From NCBI RefSeq assembly GCF_036865545.1, contig NZ_CP142208.1, positions 682,001 through 746,000 of the forward strand: a stretch of 64,000 nucleotides of DNA, in the 5' to 3' direction. The notes under the pieces are model-generated. The model worked only from the letters and a program-made list of their open reading frames with translations. It ran no database searches and was not told the origin of the DNA. Shown here piece after piece: positions 25,148 through 34,552 of the stretch (within the stretch, counting starts at the first letter, position 1; each line of letters begins with the position of its first letter). Source of the DNA: Erwinia sp. E_sp_B01_1 (lineage in GTDB: Bacteria > Pseudomonadota > Gammaproteobacteria > Enterobacterales > Enterobacteriaceae). A program made the translations under genes and the position numbers.

Positions 25148-25762
25148 ATGAATACGACTAAGATGACTAAGACTCTGATGGCTGTACTGGTAGGTTCTGC
25201 ACTGATTAGCGGTACTGCAATGGCAGAAGACACAGCGACCTCTAAAGTGCAGTCCTCAACTGACAGCGCCGGTTCTAAAATCGATAGTTCTATGAAAAAA
25301 GTCGGCGGGTACATGGATGACAGCGGCGTGACTGCCAAGGTGAAAGCCGAACTGGTAGACAACGACGCAATCAAAAGTACGGATATCTCTGTTGAGACAC
25401 ATTCAGGCGTCGTGACGCTGAGTGGTTTCGTTCCGTCTCAGGACCAGGCAGAACTGGCTGTAGCGGCAGCGAAGAAAGTTGAAGGCGTGAAATCTGTCAG
25501 CGATAAACTGCACGTTAAAGACAGCACAAAATCCAGCGTAAGCGGTTATGCCGGTGATGCGGCAACGACCAGCGAAATTAAAGCTAAACTGTTAGCAGAC
25601 GACATCGTTCCTTCACGTAACGTGAAAGTGGAAACCACTAACGGTGTGGTCCAGCTGTCCGGTACGGTGAAAAGCCAGGCGCAGTCCGAACGCGCTGAAG
25701 GTATTGCCAAAGCTATTGATGGTGTGAAGAGCGTTAAGAACGATCTGACTGTGAAGTCATAA
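25148..25762 (+). CDS. osmY: Periplasmic chaperone OsmY
   Basis: The 204-residue exported protein begins [20 protein letters not shown] with a signal peptide cleaved about after ALISGTAMA. It carries two BON domains (around 55-123 and 134-202), each with the GVVxLSGxVxSQxQxExA pattern. OsmY is made under osmotic and stationary-phase stress and helps some outer-membrane and autotransporter proteins fold. ATG 25148 follows GAAGAAGGAA. A short hairpin (TCGCCTC / GAGGCGA, 25774-25792) separates it from ytjA. Confidence 0.95.
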   Translation: MNTTKMTKTLMAVLVGSALISGTAMAEDTATSKVQSSTDSAGSKIDSSMKKVGGYMDDSGVTAKVKAELVDNDAIKSTDISVETHSGVVTLSGFVPSQDQAELAVAAAKKVEGVKSVSDKLHVKDSTKSSVSGYAGDAATTSEIKAKLLADDIVPSRNVKVETTNGVVQLSGTVKSQAQSERAEGIAKAIDGVKSVKNDLTVKS

Positions 25763-25892
25763 ACAGAGGTGGTTCGCCTCATGATGAGGCGACCCACATC
25801 GAAAATGTTTGAAGAAAATAACCCAGTCTCGCCTGAAGGCGGATTGAATAAATCAGGCAGTTCGATTTCTAATATAGGGTAAGGAGAAGCTT

Positions 25893-26054
25893 ATGTTTCG
25901 TTGGGGCATTATTTTTCTGGTTATCGCGCTCATCGCAGCAGCGTTAGGTTTTGGTGGTCTGGCTGGTACAGCCGCATGGGCAGCTAAAATCGTCTTTGTT
26001 GTCGGTATCATTATCTTCCTGATCAGCCTGTTCACTGGCCGTAAGAAGTTATAG
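25893..26054 (+). CDS. ytjA: DUF1328 small membrane protein YtjA
   Basis: The 53-residue protein [20 protein letters not shown] ... SLFTGRKKL has two hydrophobic segments and a basic C terminus. It matches YtjA in length and pattern. ATG 25893 follows AAGGAGAAGCTT, an excellent site. It lies between osmY and yjjU as in E. coli and ends at a strong terminator. Function in the inner membrane is not established; it is often associated with stress conditions together with osmY. Confidence 0.9.
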   Translation: MFRWGIIFLVIALIAAALGFGGLAGTAAWAAKIVFVVGIIIFLISLFTGRKKL

Positions 26055-26075
26055 ACCGTCTGACAAATGATTCAA

Positions 26076-26110
26076 CGGAGGCCAGTCAATGACTGGCCTC
26101 CGGCATTTTT
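26076..26110 (+). terminator. Terminator after osmY-ytjA
   Basis: Perfect 12-bp stem CGGAGGCCAGTC / GACTGGCCTCCG with loop AAT, then GCATTTTT. Confidence 0.93.
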
Positions 26111-26194
26111 GATACAAAAGAACGCAACAACCGCCAAACAGTTTCCTCCCTTCCCGTGTATCCTTCGCAATTTACTCCTCTGAGGATACTGTCT

Positions 26195-27247
26195 TTGGGC
26201 AAACGCATCCCCCTGACCCTCGGCAACATTGAGCCGCTGGGGCTGACCCCATTTCGTCCAGGCAAACTCGCTCTGGTCTGCGAAGGTGGTGGGCAGCGCG
26301 GTATCTTCACCGCAGGCGTGCTGGATGAATTCCAGCGGGCTAATTACAACCCGTTTGATCTGATGCTGGGTACCTCTGCGGGAGCGCAAAATCTCTCTGC
26401 CTATATCTGTGGCCAGCCTGGTTACGCGCGCAGGGTCATCACCCGTTACACCACCAGTAAACTGTTTTTTGATCCTCTGCGTTTTGTTCGTGGCGGGCAC
26501 CTGATCGATCTCGACTGGCTGGTGGACGTTACCGCTCAGGAGTTTCCGCTGGCGATGGAAGCGGGCGAGAAGATGTTCTCCTCAGGCCGCGAGTTCTATA
26601 TGTGCGCCTGTCGGAGTGATGATTATTCACCGGGCTACTTTGCGCCCACGGCGGCTAACTGGCTGAACATCATTAAAGCTTCCAGCGCCATTCCCGGTTT
26701 GTACCGCCCCGGTGTGGATATGGATGGTATCAGCTATCTGGATGGCGGCATCAGCGATGCCATTCCGGTGCGTGAAGCGGCACGGCGTGGGGCTGAAACC
26801 ATCGTGGTTATCCGTACGGTGCCTTCGCAGATGACCTATACGCCGCAGTGGCTGAAGCGCATCGAACGCTGGCTCACGGACAGCGCCTTGCAGCCGCTGA
26901 TGAATATTATGCATCTGCATGAGGAGAGCTACCGTGCCACTCAGGACTTTATTGAGAACCCGCCGGGCAAGCTGAACATTATTGAAATCTTTCCGCCGCA
27001 TGTGCTTGCCAGCATGGCGTTGGGCAGCCGTGTGGCGTCACTGAATCAGGATTATCATCTGGGCCGCCGCTGTGGGCGCTATTTCCTGGCTACACTCGGT
27101 CAGTGGCTGCAGGAAAATGAGTCACTGGTCAGCCAGCAGCCGGTGATCCCACCCGCTCCTGTGGCTAATGAACCGATTCGTCAGGGCGCGATCCTGGATC
27201 CTCTGGCGGGAAATGATGCTGATTACGATAAAGGATCGCTGGCATGA
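26195..27247 (+). CDS. yjjU: Patatin-like phospholipase family protein YjjU
   Basis: This 350-residue protein is similar to E. coli YjjU (357). It has the patatin nucleophile region GGGQRGIFTAGVLDEF and the serine in GTSAG (LMLGTSAGAQNL), with the catalytic Asp in YLDGGISDAIP. It is expected to hydrolyse lipid acyl esters. The start is taken as TTG 26195: GAGGA lies 8 bases before it, and the protein then begins LGKRIPLTLGN like the E. coli protein. A GTG at 26156 is the only longer alternative. The stop overlaps the start of yjjV by four bases (ATGA). Confidence 0.9.
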   Translation: MGKRIPLTLGNIEPLGLTPFRPGKLALVCEGGGQRGIFTAGVLDEFQRANYNPFDLMLGTSAGAQNLSAYICGQPGYARRVITRYTTSKLFFDPLRFVRGGHLIDLDWLVDVTAQEFPLAMEAGEKMFSSGREFYMCACRSDDYSPGYFAPTAANWLNIIKASSAIPGLYRPGVDMDGISYLDGGISDAIPVREAARRGAETIVVIRTVPSQMTYTPQWLKRIERWLTDSALQPLMNIMHLHEESYRATQDFIENPPGKLNIIEIFPPHVLASMALGSRVASLNQDYHLGRRCGRYFLATLGQWLQENESLVSQQPVIPPAPVANEPIRQGAILDPLAGNDADYDKGSLA

Positions 27248-28020
27248 ATCCGACATTCGTCGATACGCACTGTCATTTTGATTTTGATCCCTTCTGCGGG
27301 AATGAGGAAGCCAGCCTTCGTCTGGCGGCAGAGGCCGGGGTGGAGAAGATCATCGTGGTGGGCGTTGCGGCGGATCGTTATGCCGGGGTGATGGCGCTGG
27401 CAGAACGCTGGGCACCGCTGTATGCCGCGCTGGGCACCCACCCGATGGCCATTGACCAGCATCAGGATGCGCATCTCGATCGGCTTGAAGGTTATCTCCG
27501 GCAACGTTCAGCAAAGCTGGTGGCGATCGGCGAGATCGGCCTGGATCTCTATATAGAAAATCCCCAGTTTGAGAAGCAGGAGAGGGTGCTCGATGCACAA
27601 CTGCGGCTGGCGAAAAAATACGATCTGCCGGTGATCCTTCATTCACGCCGGACCCACGATAAGCTGGCGCAGCATCTGAAACGTCTCGACGTTCCCCGTC
27701 GCGGCGTGGTGCATGGTTTTGCCGGGAGCGAACAGCAGGCGCTGGCGTTTGTCCGCCTGGGCTATGCCATTGGCGTGGGGGGCACGATTACCTATGAGCG
27801 GGCCAGCAAAACCCGTAATACCATTGCGCGCCTGCCCCTCTCTTCGCTGCTGCTGGAAACAGATGCGCCGGATATGCCCCTGCAGGGCTTCCAGGGTCAG
27901 GCGAACCGCCCGGAGCGGGTAAAAAATGTCTGGCAAAGCCTGTGTGAACTGCGCGCCGAATCGCCGCAGGAGATCGCCGAAACCCTTCGTGAGAACACCC
28001 GCGCCCTTTTTCAGCTCTGA
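27244..28020 (+). CDS. yjjV: TatD-family metal-dependent hydrolase YjjV
   Basis: The 258-residue protein has the TatD layout: FVDTHCHFDFD (metal ligands), GTHPMA, IGEIGLDLY (Glu ligand), VILHSRRTHDK, GVVHGFAG and LLLETDAPDMP. The family acts as Mg-dependent nucleases or phosphoesterases; YjjV's own substrate is not firmly known. Translation is coupled to yjjU through an ATGA overlap. In E. coli yjjW and yjjI follow; here the deo control region follows at once. Confidence 0.93.
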   Translation: MNPTFVDTHCHFDFDPFCGNEEASLRLAAEAGVEKIIVVGVAADRYAGVMALAERWAPLYAALGTHPMAIDQHQDAHLDRLEGYLRQRSAKLVAIGEIGLDLYIENPQFEKQERVLDAQLRLAKKYDLPVILHSRRTHDKLAQHLKRLDVPRRGVVHGFAGSEQQALAFVRLGYAIGVGGTITYERASKTRNTIARLPLSSLLLETDAPDMPLQGFQGQANRPERVKNVWQSLCELRAESPQEIAETLRENTRALFQL

Positions 28021-28110
28021 CTGGCTAAACTCTTAAAGTCCCCCTTAATCCAAAGCTTCACCGCCTGAACGGCGATATTGTCATCTGTAGCGGTTATACT
28101 GCCCGAAAAA

Positions 28111-28126
28111 TGTTATTATTATAACA
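28111..28126. promoter_or_regulatory. DeoR-type operator upstream of deoCABD (upstream site)
   Basis: TGTTATTATTATAACA is a perfect 6+6 inverted repeat. E. coli DeoR binds TGTTAGAATTCTAACA-type sites, and this follows the TGTTA-N6-TAACA rule shared with the sites at 28280, 44560 and 44670. It lies 260 bases before deoC and may pair with the 28280 site through a DNA loop, or cover a deoP1-like promoter. Confidence 0.75.
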
Positions 28127-28192
28127 TTGCGCGCCGCTGCCGGTTAGTAATCGTATTCCTGACCCGCACTCTGGCGCTGAATGGGGTTGTTT

Positions 28193-28208
28193 TGTGATAT
28201 TAGTCACA
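28193..28208. promoter_or_regulatory. CRP site, distal, in the deo control region
   Basis: TGTGATATTAGTCACA is an exact TGTGA-N6-TCACA. Its centre is 52 bases upstream of the second CRP site, the spacing known from E. coli deoP2, where CytR binds between two CRP dimers. A TGCAAC (28225 on) lies between and fits a CytR half site. Confidence 0.88.
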
Positions 28209-28244
28209 TGGAAGGTACAATGCCTGCAACAGCATTCCCCTGTT

Positions 28245-28260
28245 CGTGAATTTCATCACG
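28245..28260. promoter_or_regulatory. CRP site, proximal, in the deo control region
   Basis: CGTGAATTTCATCACG has GTGA-N6-TCAC symmetry. If it is centred near -41, transcription would start near 28293, with TACTAT (28283-28288) as the -10, matching the class II layout of deoP2. Confidence 0.75.
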
Positions 28261-28279
28261 GAAAAGAGCTGCGCTTTTC

Positions 28280-28295
28280 CGTTACTATTTTAACA
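28280..28295. promoter_or_regulatory. DeoR-type operator over the predicted deo -10
   Basis: CGTTACTATTTTAACA fits TGTTA-N6-TAACA with one mismatch in the first base and overlaps the predicted -10 TACTAT. In E. coli the DeoR operator likewise overlaps the deoP2 -10 region. Confidence 0.65.
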
Positions 28296-28384
28296 TCACA
28301 GCCCTTGCCGGGGCTCAGGTGGTTGCTGGCGCTTTGCTGATGTGCGCTCTGGCAGTCCGCCTTAAACATTGTCTGGAGAACAAC

Positions 28385-29161
28385 ATGACCGACGCAATCG
28401 CCGCTGTACGCGCATTGAAACTGATGGATTTGACCACCCTGAATGATGATGACACCGATGAAAAAGTGATCGCGTTGTGTCATCAGGCTAAATCCCCTGC
28501 CGGTAACACTGCGGCCATCTGCATTTACCCACGCTTTATCCCCATCGCCCGTAAAACGCTGCGCGAACAGGGCACGCCGGATATCCGCATCGCTACCGTC
28601 ACCAACTTCCCGCACGGCAATGACGATCTGGAGATTGCGCTGGCCGAAACCCACGCTGCGATCGCTTACGGCGCCGATGAGGTTGATGTGGTGTTCCCTT
28701 ACCGTGCGCTGATCGCCGGTAATGAAGAGATTGGCTATGAGATCGTCAGCGCCTGTAAAGAAGCCTGCACAGACGCCGACGTGCTGCTGAAAGTGATCAT
28801 CGAAACCGGCGAGTTGAAAACGCCTGAGCTGATCCGCAAAGCTTCTGAAATCGCCATCGCCGCCGGTGCCGATTTTATCAAAACGTCGACAGGTAAAGTG
28901 CCGGTCAACGCCACGCCAGAAGTGGCCGAAATCATGATGCGCGTTATCGCCGACAAAGGCGTTAAGCACCAGGTGGGCTTCAAACCTGCCGGTGGCGTGC
29001 GCACGGCGGAAGATGCGGCAATCTACCTGAAGCTGGCCGACGACATTCTGGGCAGTGACTGGGCTGATGCCCGTCACTTCCGGTTTGGCGCCTCCAGCCT
29101 GCTAGCCAGCCTGCTGACTGCGGCAGGGCATACGGGCGCGAAAAGCGATTCAGCCTATTAA
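28385..29161 (+). CDS. deoC: Deoxyribose-phosphate aldolase (long, E. coli type)
   Basis: This 258-residue class I aldolase splits 2-deoxyribose 5-phosphate into acetaldehyde and glyceraldehyde 3-phosphate. The Schiff-base Lys lies in [10 protein letters not shown], and the proton-relay Lys in [13 protein letters not shown] 28385 follows CTGGAGAACAAC; in-frame codons upstream belong to the promoter region. It is the first gene of deoCABD, controlled by the CRP and DeoR-type sites just upstream. A second, shorter deoC of a different subfamily lies at 43855. Confidence 0.97.
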   Translation: MTDAIAAVRALKLMDLTTLNDDDTDEKVIALCHQAKSPAGNTAAICIYPRFIPIARKTLREQGTPDIRIATVTNFPHGNDDLEIALAETHAAIAYGADEVDVVFPYRALIAGNEEIGYEIVSACKEACTDADVLLKVIIETGELKTPELIRKASEIAIAAGADFIKTSTGKVPVNATPEVAEIMMRVIADKGVKHQVGFKPAGGVRTAEDAAIYLKLADDILGSDWADARHFRFGASSLLASLLTAAGHTGAKSDSAY

Positions 29162-29188
29162 GTTTCTCTATTAATGCCAGGGGGCAAC

Positions 29189-30511
29189 GTGTTCCTGCCA
29201 CAAGAAATTATCCGTAAAAAACGAGACGGCCAGGCGCTGAGCGAAGAAGAGATCCGTTACTTCATCAACGGCGTCCGTGATAACACCGTCTCTGAAGGAC
29301 AAATCGCCGCACTGGCGATGACTATCTATTTTCACGATATGACTCTGCAGGAACGCGTGGCGCTGACCATGGCCATGCGAGATTCCGGGTCGGTGCTGAA
29401 CTGGCAGTCGCTGGGCCTTAACGGGCCGGTGGTGGACAAGCACTCTACCGGCGGCGTGGGCGACGTGACGTCGCTGATGCTCGGCCCGATGGTGGCAGCC
29501 TGCGGCGGCTATGTGCCGATGATCTCAGGCCGTGGCCTCGGGCACACCGGCGGCACGCTGGATAAACTCGAAGCGATTCCTGGCTTTGATATCTTCCCGG
29601 ATGATGAGACTTTCAGGCGCATTATCAAAGAGGTGGGCGTGGCAATTATTGGCCAGACCAACTCTCTTGCGCCAGCGGATAAACGCTTTTATGCCACCCG
29701 CGACATCACCGCTACCGTTGATTCCATCCCGCTGATCACCGCCTCAATTCTGGCGAAAAAACTGGCCGAAGGGCTGGATGCGCTGGTGATGGATGTCAAA
29801 GTAGGGTCGGGAGCCTTTATGCCGACCGTTGAGCAGTCTGAACTGCTGGCTCAGTCGATTGTGGGCGTGGCTAACGGCGCGGGTTGCAAAACCACGGCGC
29901 TGTTGACTGACATGAATCAGGTGCTGGCCTCCAGCGCGGGGAATGCGCTGGAAGTGCGTGAGGCGGTACGCTTCCTTACCGGTGAATACCGCAATCCTCG
30001 CCTGCTGGAAGTGACGCTGGCGCTGAGTGCGGAAATGCTGGTTTCTGGCGGGCTGGCGGCTGATACCGCAGAGGCGACCAGAAAACTGCAGGCGGTGCTG
30101 GATAACGGCAAAGCGGCAGAAGTTTTCGCGCGCATGGTAGCCGCTCAGAAAGGCCCGGCAGATTTTATAGAGAAGATGGACAAGTATCTGCCAGCCCCGA
30201 TGCTCAGCAAGGCGCTTTATGCCGACAAGCCTGGCATCGTCAGCGCCATGGATACCCGTGCGCTGGGAATGGCGGTAGTGGGAATGGGAGGCGGCCGTCG
30301 TCAGGCCAGTGATACGCTGGATTACAGCGTGGGCTTCAGCGAGATGGCGCAGCTGGGTGACCAGGCCGATAACCAGCGTCCTCTGGCAGTGATCCATGCG
30401 GCCACCGAGTCTGACTGGCAGGAAGCGGCTAAGGCAGTTAAACGCGCGATCACATTAAGCGAAACTGCACCGCACCCGACGCCAGTTATCTGTCGCAGAA
30501 TCACAGCATAA
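29189..30511 (+). CDS. deoA: Thymidine phosphorylase
   Basis: The 440 residues equal E. coli DeoA. The enzyme converts thymidine and phosphate to thymine and 2-deoxyribose 1-phosphate. The signature [20 protein letters not shown] is present, as are [18 protein letters not shown] and the phosphate/pyrimidine residues in [19 protein letters not shown]. The start is GTG 29189 behind CAGGGGG, which reproduces the E. coli N terminus ([13 protein letters not shown]). An ATG at 29174 would add five residues and lacks a site. It is 27 bases after deoC. Confidence 0.96.
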   Translation: MFLPQEIIRKKRDGQALSEEEIRYFINGVRDNTVSEGQIAALAMTIYFHDMTLQERVALTMAMRDSGSVLNWQSLGLNGPVVDKHSTGGVGDVTSLMLGPMVAACGGYVPMISGRGLGHTGGTLDKLEAIPGFDIFPDDETFRRIIKEVGVAIIGQTNSLAPADKRFYATRDITATVDSIPLITASILAKKLAEGLDALVMDVKVGSGAFMPTVEQSELLAQSIVGVANGAGCKTTALLTDMNQVLASSAGNALEVREAVRFLTGEYRNPRLLEVTLALSAEMLVSGGLAADTAEATRKLQAVLDNGKAAEVFARMVAAQKGPADFIEKMDKYLPAPMLSKALYADKPGIVSAMDTRALGMAVVGMGGGRRQASDTLDYSVGFSEMAQLGDQADNQRPLAVIHAATESDWQEAAKAVKRAITLSETAPHPTPVICRRITA

Positions 30512-30573
30512 GCGTCATACTATTCTGATCGATAAAATTTAAGCTCATCGCGTTAAAGACGCAGGAGACCAGG

Positions 30574-31797
30574 ATGAAACGTGCATTTATCATGGTGCTT
30601 GATTCCTTTGGGATCGGCTCCAGCAAAGACGCCGGTAAGTTTGGCGACGAAGGCTCGGATACCCTCGGCCATATCGCTGAGGCGTGCTTCAAAGGTGAAG
30701 CTGACAAAGGGCGCAAAGGGCCACTGCATCTGCCGAACCTGACCGCACTGGGTTTAGGCAAAGCGGCAGAAGAGTCGACCGGCAAGTTCCCGCCGGGTCT
30801 GGATGAGAACGCTGAAATCATTGGCGCTTACGCCTATGCCAGCGAACTCTCTTCCGGCAAAGATACCCCTTCAGGTCACTGGGAAATCGCCGGCGTGCCG
30901 GTGCTGTTTGACTGGGGCTATTTTAGCGACAAAGAGAACAGCTTCCCACAGGAGCTGTTGGATCTGCTGGTGGAGAAGGCTGATTTACCGGGTTACCTGG
31001 GGAATTGTCACTCTTCCGGCACGGTGATCCTGGATCAGCTGGGCGAAGAGCATATGAAAACCGGCAAGCCGATTTTCTATACCTCTGCGGACTCCGTGTT
31101 CCAGATTGCCTGTCACGAAGAGACTTTCGGACTGGATCGCCTCTATAAGCTGTGTGAAATCGCCCGTGAAGCGCTGACCGAAGGTGGCTATAACATTGGC
31201 CGCGTCATTGCGCGTCCGTTTGTGGGTGACAAGCCTGGCCACTTTGAGCGCACCGGCAACCGTCACGATCTGGCCGTAGAGCCACCTGCGCCAACCATCC
31301 TGAAAAAGCTGGTGGATGAGCAGAATGGTCAGGTGATTTCCGTTGGGAAAATTGCCGATATCTATGCGCACGTCGGCATCACCAAAAAAGTCAAAGCGAC
31401 CGGCCTGGATGCCCTGTTTGATGCGACCATTGAAGAGATGAAAATCGCGCCGGATAACAGCATTGTCTTTACTAACTTTGTGGACTTTGACTCCACCTGG
31501 GGACATCGCCGTGATGTGCCGGGCTATGCCGGTGGACTGGAGCTGTTCGACCGCCGCCTGCCTGAGCTGATGGCGCTGGTGCAGGAGGGGGATATCCTGA
31601 TCCTCACCGCTGACCACGGGTGCGATCCTACCTGGGAAGGCACCGAGCATACCCGCGAGCATATCCCGGTACTGATCTACGGACCTGGCGTCAAGCCGGG
31701 CTCGCTGGGCTACCGTGACACCTTCGCTGATATCGGCCAGACTGTGGCAACTTATTTTGGCCTTTCCGATATGGAATACGGCAAAAGCATGCTGTAA
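30574..31797 (+). CDS. deoB: Phosphopentomutase
   Basis: The 407 residues match the E. coli length. The enzyme interconverts (deoxy)ribose 1-phosphate and 5-phosphate, feeding DeoC. It is a Mn-dependent alkaline-phosphatase superfamily member: [20 protein letters not shown] carries the first metal Asp, [13 protein letters not shown] the substrate region, and [11 protein letters not shown] plus [11 protein letters not shown] the second metal cluster. ATG 30574 follows CAGGAGACCAGG. It lies 62 bases after deoA; no terminator is seen between them. Confidence 0.97.
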   Translation: MKRAFIMVLDSFGIGSSKDAGKFGDEGSDTLGHIAEACFKGEADKGRKGPLHLPNLTALGLGKAAEESTGKFPPGLDENAEIIGAYAYASELSSGKDTPSGHWEIAGVPVLFDWGYFSDKENSFPQELLDLLVEKADLPGYLGNCHSSGTVILDQLGEEHMKTGKPIFYTSADSVFQIACHEETFGLDRLYKLCEIAREALTEGGYNIGRVIARPFVGDKPGHFERTGNRHDLAVEPPAPTILKKLVDEQNGQVISVGKIADIYAHVGITKKVKATGLDALFDATIEEMKIAPDNSIVFTNFVDFDSTWGHRRDVPGYAGGLELFDRRLPELMALVQEGDILILTADHGCDPTWEGTEHTREHIPVLIYGPGVKPGSLGYRDTFADIGQTVATYFGLSDMEYGKSML

Positions 31798-31856
31798 TTG
31801 GCCAAACGTAACCGGCCGGCGCACTGACGCCGGCAAGACTTTGAAAAGGATGAAAA

Positions 31857-32576
31857 ATGGCTACCCCTCATATTAATGCAGAAATGGGTGACTTCGCTGA
31901 CGTGGTGTTGATGCCGGGCGATCCGCTGCGGGCAAAACATATCGCAGAAACCTTCCTGCAGGACGCGGTAGAAGTGAACAACGTGCGCGGCATGTTGGGC
32001 TACACCGGCACCTATAAAGGCCGCAAAATTTCAGTTATGGGTCACGGTATGGGCATCCCATCCTGCTCCATTTATGCCAAAGAGCTGATCACCGATTTCG
32101 GCGTGAAGAAGATCATCCGCGTGGGTTCCTGCGGGGCAGTTCGTTCCGACGTTAAACTGCGTGATGTTGTGATTGGTATGGGCGCTTCTACCGATTCCAA
32201 AGTGAACCGTATGCGTTTTAAAGACCATGACTTCGCGGCTATTGCGGATTTCGAGATGGTGCGTAACGCGGTTGATGCGGCGAAAGCTTTGGGTGTTGAT
32301 GCACGCGTTGGTAACATCTTCTCCGCTGATCTGTTCTACACGCCAGATCCGCAGATGTTCGACGTGATGGAAAAGTACGGCATCCTGGGTGTGGAAATGG
32401 AAGCTGCCGGCATCTACGGCGTGGCAGCAGAGTTCGGAGCGAAAGCGCTGGCGATCTGTACCGTTTCTGACCATATCCGCAGCGGTGAGCAGACTACCGC
32501 AGCGGAACGCCAGACGACCTTCAGCGAGATGATCGAAATCGCGCTGGAATCCGTTCTGCTTGGCGATAAAGCTTAA
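31857..32576 (+). CDS. deoD: Purine nucleoside phosphorylase (DeoD type)
   Basis: The 239 residues equal E. coli DeoD, the hexameric enzyme that splits purine (deoxy)nucleosides with phosphate. Motifs are [13 protein letters not shown] (phosphate), [29 protein letters not shown] (ribose/base), and the catalytic Asp in TVSDHI. ATG 31857 follows AAAAGGATGAAA. A GCCGGC / GCCGGC hairpin (31815-31834) in the 59-base gap from deoB may stabilise or process the mRNA. It is the last gene of the operon. Confidence 0.97.
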   Translation: MATPHINAEMGDFADVVLMPGDPLRAKHIAETFLQDAVEVNNVRGMLGYTGTYKGRKISVMGHGMGIPSCSIYAKELITDFGVKKIIRVGSCGAVRSDVKLRDVVIGMGASTDSKVNRMRFKDHDFAAIADFEMVRNAVDAAKALGVDARVGNIFSADLFYTPDPQMFDVMEKYGILGVEMEAAGIYGVAAEFGAKALAICTVSDHIRSGEQTTAAERQTTFSEMIEIALESVLLGDKA

Positions 32577-32585
32577 GTCTTTCTA

Positions 32586-32612
32586 CTGGCCGGGCACACC
32601 GGCCAGATTCCT
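32586..32612 (+). terminator. Terminator of deoCABD
   Basis: 8-bp GC-rich stem CTGGCCGG / CCGGCCAG with a 5-base loop, followed by ATTCCTTTG. It lies nine bases after the deoD stop. Confidence 0.75.
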
Positions 32613-32780
32613 TTGCATCAAGCCTCTTCATCAGCCCCTTTCAACTCTGAGTATCTGTTTACAAACAGAGGAATAATTTCAAAAATTTCCTTTTTTATCA
32701 TGAAAATAAATCGTGATTATCTGTTTATGAATCTATTCATCATTACCCATTTCTTAATGCAAATTGCGCGGATGGCCTGA

Positions 32781-33449
32781 TCAGATTTTATCGGTCTGAG
32801 TAGGCGTCTCTTCGCTGCTTTCTTCATGATCCTCTTTTACCGGATTACTGGCGGTAAGCAGAAACGGCGACTGCTGCCAGCGTGTGCGGCGATCGCGAAG
32901 CAGGGTGCGGGAGAGAATAATGCCAATAGCCAGCGCCAGCAGCATCATCAGGCGCAGAACGTTAGTGGTGTTATCCACCTGTTTGGATTCGGTCACCAGC
33001 ACGTGCGTATCCAGCGTCACCCGCAGAAAGCCCAGCGGGCCGTCAGGACTTTCCAGTGGCTGCACCAGCTGATGGTTGAAGTAGCTGCCAGCCCGTTGTC
33101 CATCCAGCGCCAGGCGATCGCGCACGTTGATGGTTTCACCGCTGTGAGCCAGCAGGGTACCGTCGTCATCATAGACCGAGGCATCCAGGATACGGCTCTC
33201 TTTGGTCATCTGCTCCAGAACGTCGACAATTTTCTGGTGGTTATCGTCGCTGTTTTCCATCAGCGGCGTCAGGCTGAACGCCACCTGACGCGTCAGGGTA
33301 CGGGCCAGTTCATCCACCTGTTCGGAACGGGCAATCTGGTGGCTCAGACTGAACCACGAGGCACCCTGCATCAGCACCACCAGCAAGGTGAGACAGATCA
33401 GTACGATTGCCGTACGATGCAGACGAAATTTAAGTTTGGCCTTTGCCAT
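32781..33449 (-). CDS. ytjB: YtjB/Smp inner-membrane protein
   Basis: The 222-residue protein resembles E. coli YtjB (formerly Smp). A membrane segment lies at about residues 13-33 (TAIVLICLTLLVVLMQGASW). A periplasmic sensor-like domain follows (about 35-165: SLTPLMENSDDNHQKIVDVL, ILDASVYDDDGTLLAHSGE). A second membrane segment (VLRLMMLLALAIGIIL) and a short charged cytoplasmic tail close the protein. It is divergent from serB, which is the E. coli arrangement. Its function is unknown, though it was once proposed as a modulator of SerB. The tail is rich in Glu/Ser/Thr and differs from E. coli. Confidence 0.9.
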   Translation of the reverse strand: MAKAKLKFRLHRTAIVLICLTLLVVLMQGASWFSLSHQIARSEQVDELARTLTRQVAFSLTPLMENSDDNHQKIVDVLEQMTKESRILDASVYDDDGTLLAHSGETINVRDRLALDGQRAGSYFNHQLVQPLESPDGPLGFLRVTLDTHVLVTESKQVDNTTNVLRLMMLLALAIGIILSRTLLRDRRTRWQQSPFLLTASNPVKEDHEESSEETPTQTDKI

Positions 33450-33565
33450 CTTTACCCTTCACACTTTATGCACGAACCACCGTTCGTATCGATGCTTTAT
33501 GTTGCCAGAAGCGGGGCGGACAGGGTAGCCTCTTGCGTGGTTAATATGTCCCTACAGGAGCTGTA

Positions 33566-34543
33566 ATGCCAAATAGTCTGACCTGGTGCGACCTGCCTTC
33601 CGATGTCTCTTTGTGGCCGGGTTTACCTCTATCTCTCAGTGGCGATGAAGTCATGCCGCTCGACTACCGTGCCGGCCGCACTGGCTGGCTTTTGTACGGG
33701 CGCGATCTGAATAAAACCAGCCTCACGGAACTCCAGCGTCAGCTTGGGGCCGCGATGGTGATCGTCAGCGCCTGGCGTGTTGAAGAGTATCACGTCGTTC
33801 GCCTGGCTGGATCCCTGACGCCGCGCGCCACCAAACTGGCCCATGATGCCGGTCTTGATGTGGCACCGCTGGGTAAAATCCCCCATCTGAAAACGCCAGG
33901 TCTGCTGGTGATGGATATGGATTCCACCGCGATTGAGGTGGAGTGCATTGATGAAATAGCCAAACTGGCGGGCTGCGGTGAGCAGGTTGCAGAAGTGACC
34001 GAGCGGGCGATGCGTGGCGAGCTGGACTTTGCCGCCAGCCTGCGTCAGCGCGTGGCAACCCTGAAAGGTGCGGATGCCAATATTCTCGCTCAGGTGCGCG
34101 ATGAGCTGCCTTTGATGCCGGGCCTGACTGAGCTGGTGCATAAGTTACAGGCTCTGGGCTGGCATGTGGCGATAGCCTCAGGTGGCTTCACCTGGTTTGC
34201 TGAGTACCTGCGCGATAAGCTGGACCTCTCAGCAATTGCCGCCAACGTGCTGGAAATCCGCGACGGCAAGCTGACCGGTGAAGTGCTGGGCGATATTGTC
34301 GATGCGAAATACAAAGCCGACACGCTGCTGAAACTGGCGGAGCGCTTTGATATTGCGCCCGAGCAGACCGTGGCTATTGGCGACGGCGCTAACGATTTGC
34401 TGATGATCAAGGCTTCCGCGTTAGGCATTGCCTATCACGCCAAGCCTACAGTGAATGAGCAAACTGAAGTGATCATCCGTCATGCGGATTTAATGGGCGT
34501 GTTCTGTATTCTCAGTGGCAGCCTGATCTTTGATGAGCGTTAA
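33566..34543 (+). CDS. serB: Phosphoserine phosphatase
   Basis: The 325 residues are close to E. coli SerB (322). The enzyme dephosphorylates O-phosphoserine, the last step of serine synthesis. The HAD motifs are VMDMDSTAIEVECIDEIA (nucleophile Asp), the conserved serine in IASGGFTWF, and the Lys in DAKYKADTLL with AIGDGANDLLMIKASALGIA. An N-terminal ACT-like domain covers about residues 1-100. ATG 33566 follows CAGGAGCTGTA. radA begins ten bases after it, so serB-radA form an operon. Confidence 0.96.
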   Translation: MPNSLTWCDLPSDVSLWPGLPLSLSGDEVMPLDYRAGRTGWLLYGRDLNKTSLTELQRQLGAAMVIVSAWRVEEYHVVRLAGSLTPRATKLAHDAGLDVAPLGKIPHLKTPGLLVMDMDSTAIEVECIDEIAKLAGCGEQVAEVTERAMRGELDFAASLRQRVATLKGADANILAQVRDELPLMPGLTELVHKLQALGWHVAIASGGFTWFAEYLRDKLDLSAIAANVLEIRDGKLTGEVLGDIVDAKYKADTLLKLAERFDIAPEQTVAIGDGANDLLMIKASALGIAYHAKPTVNEQTEVIIRHADLMGVFCILSGSLIFDER

Positions 34544-34552
34544 GGGGTAAAT

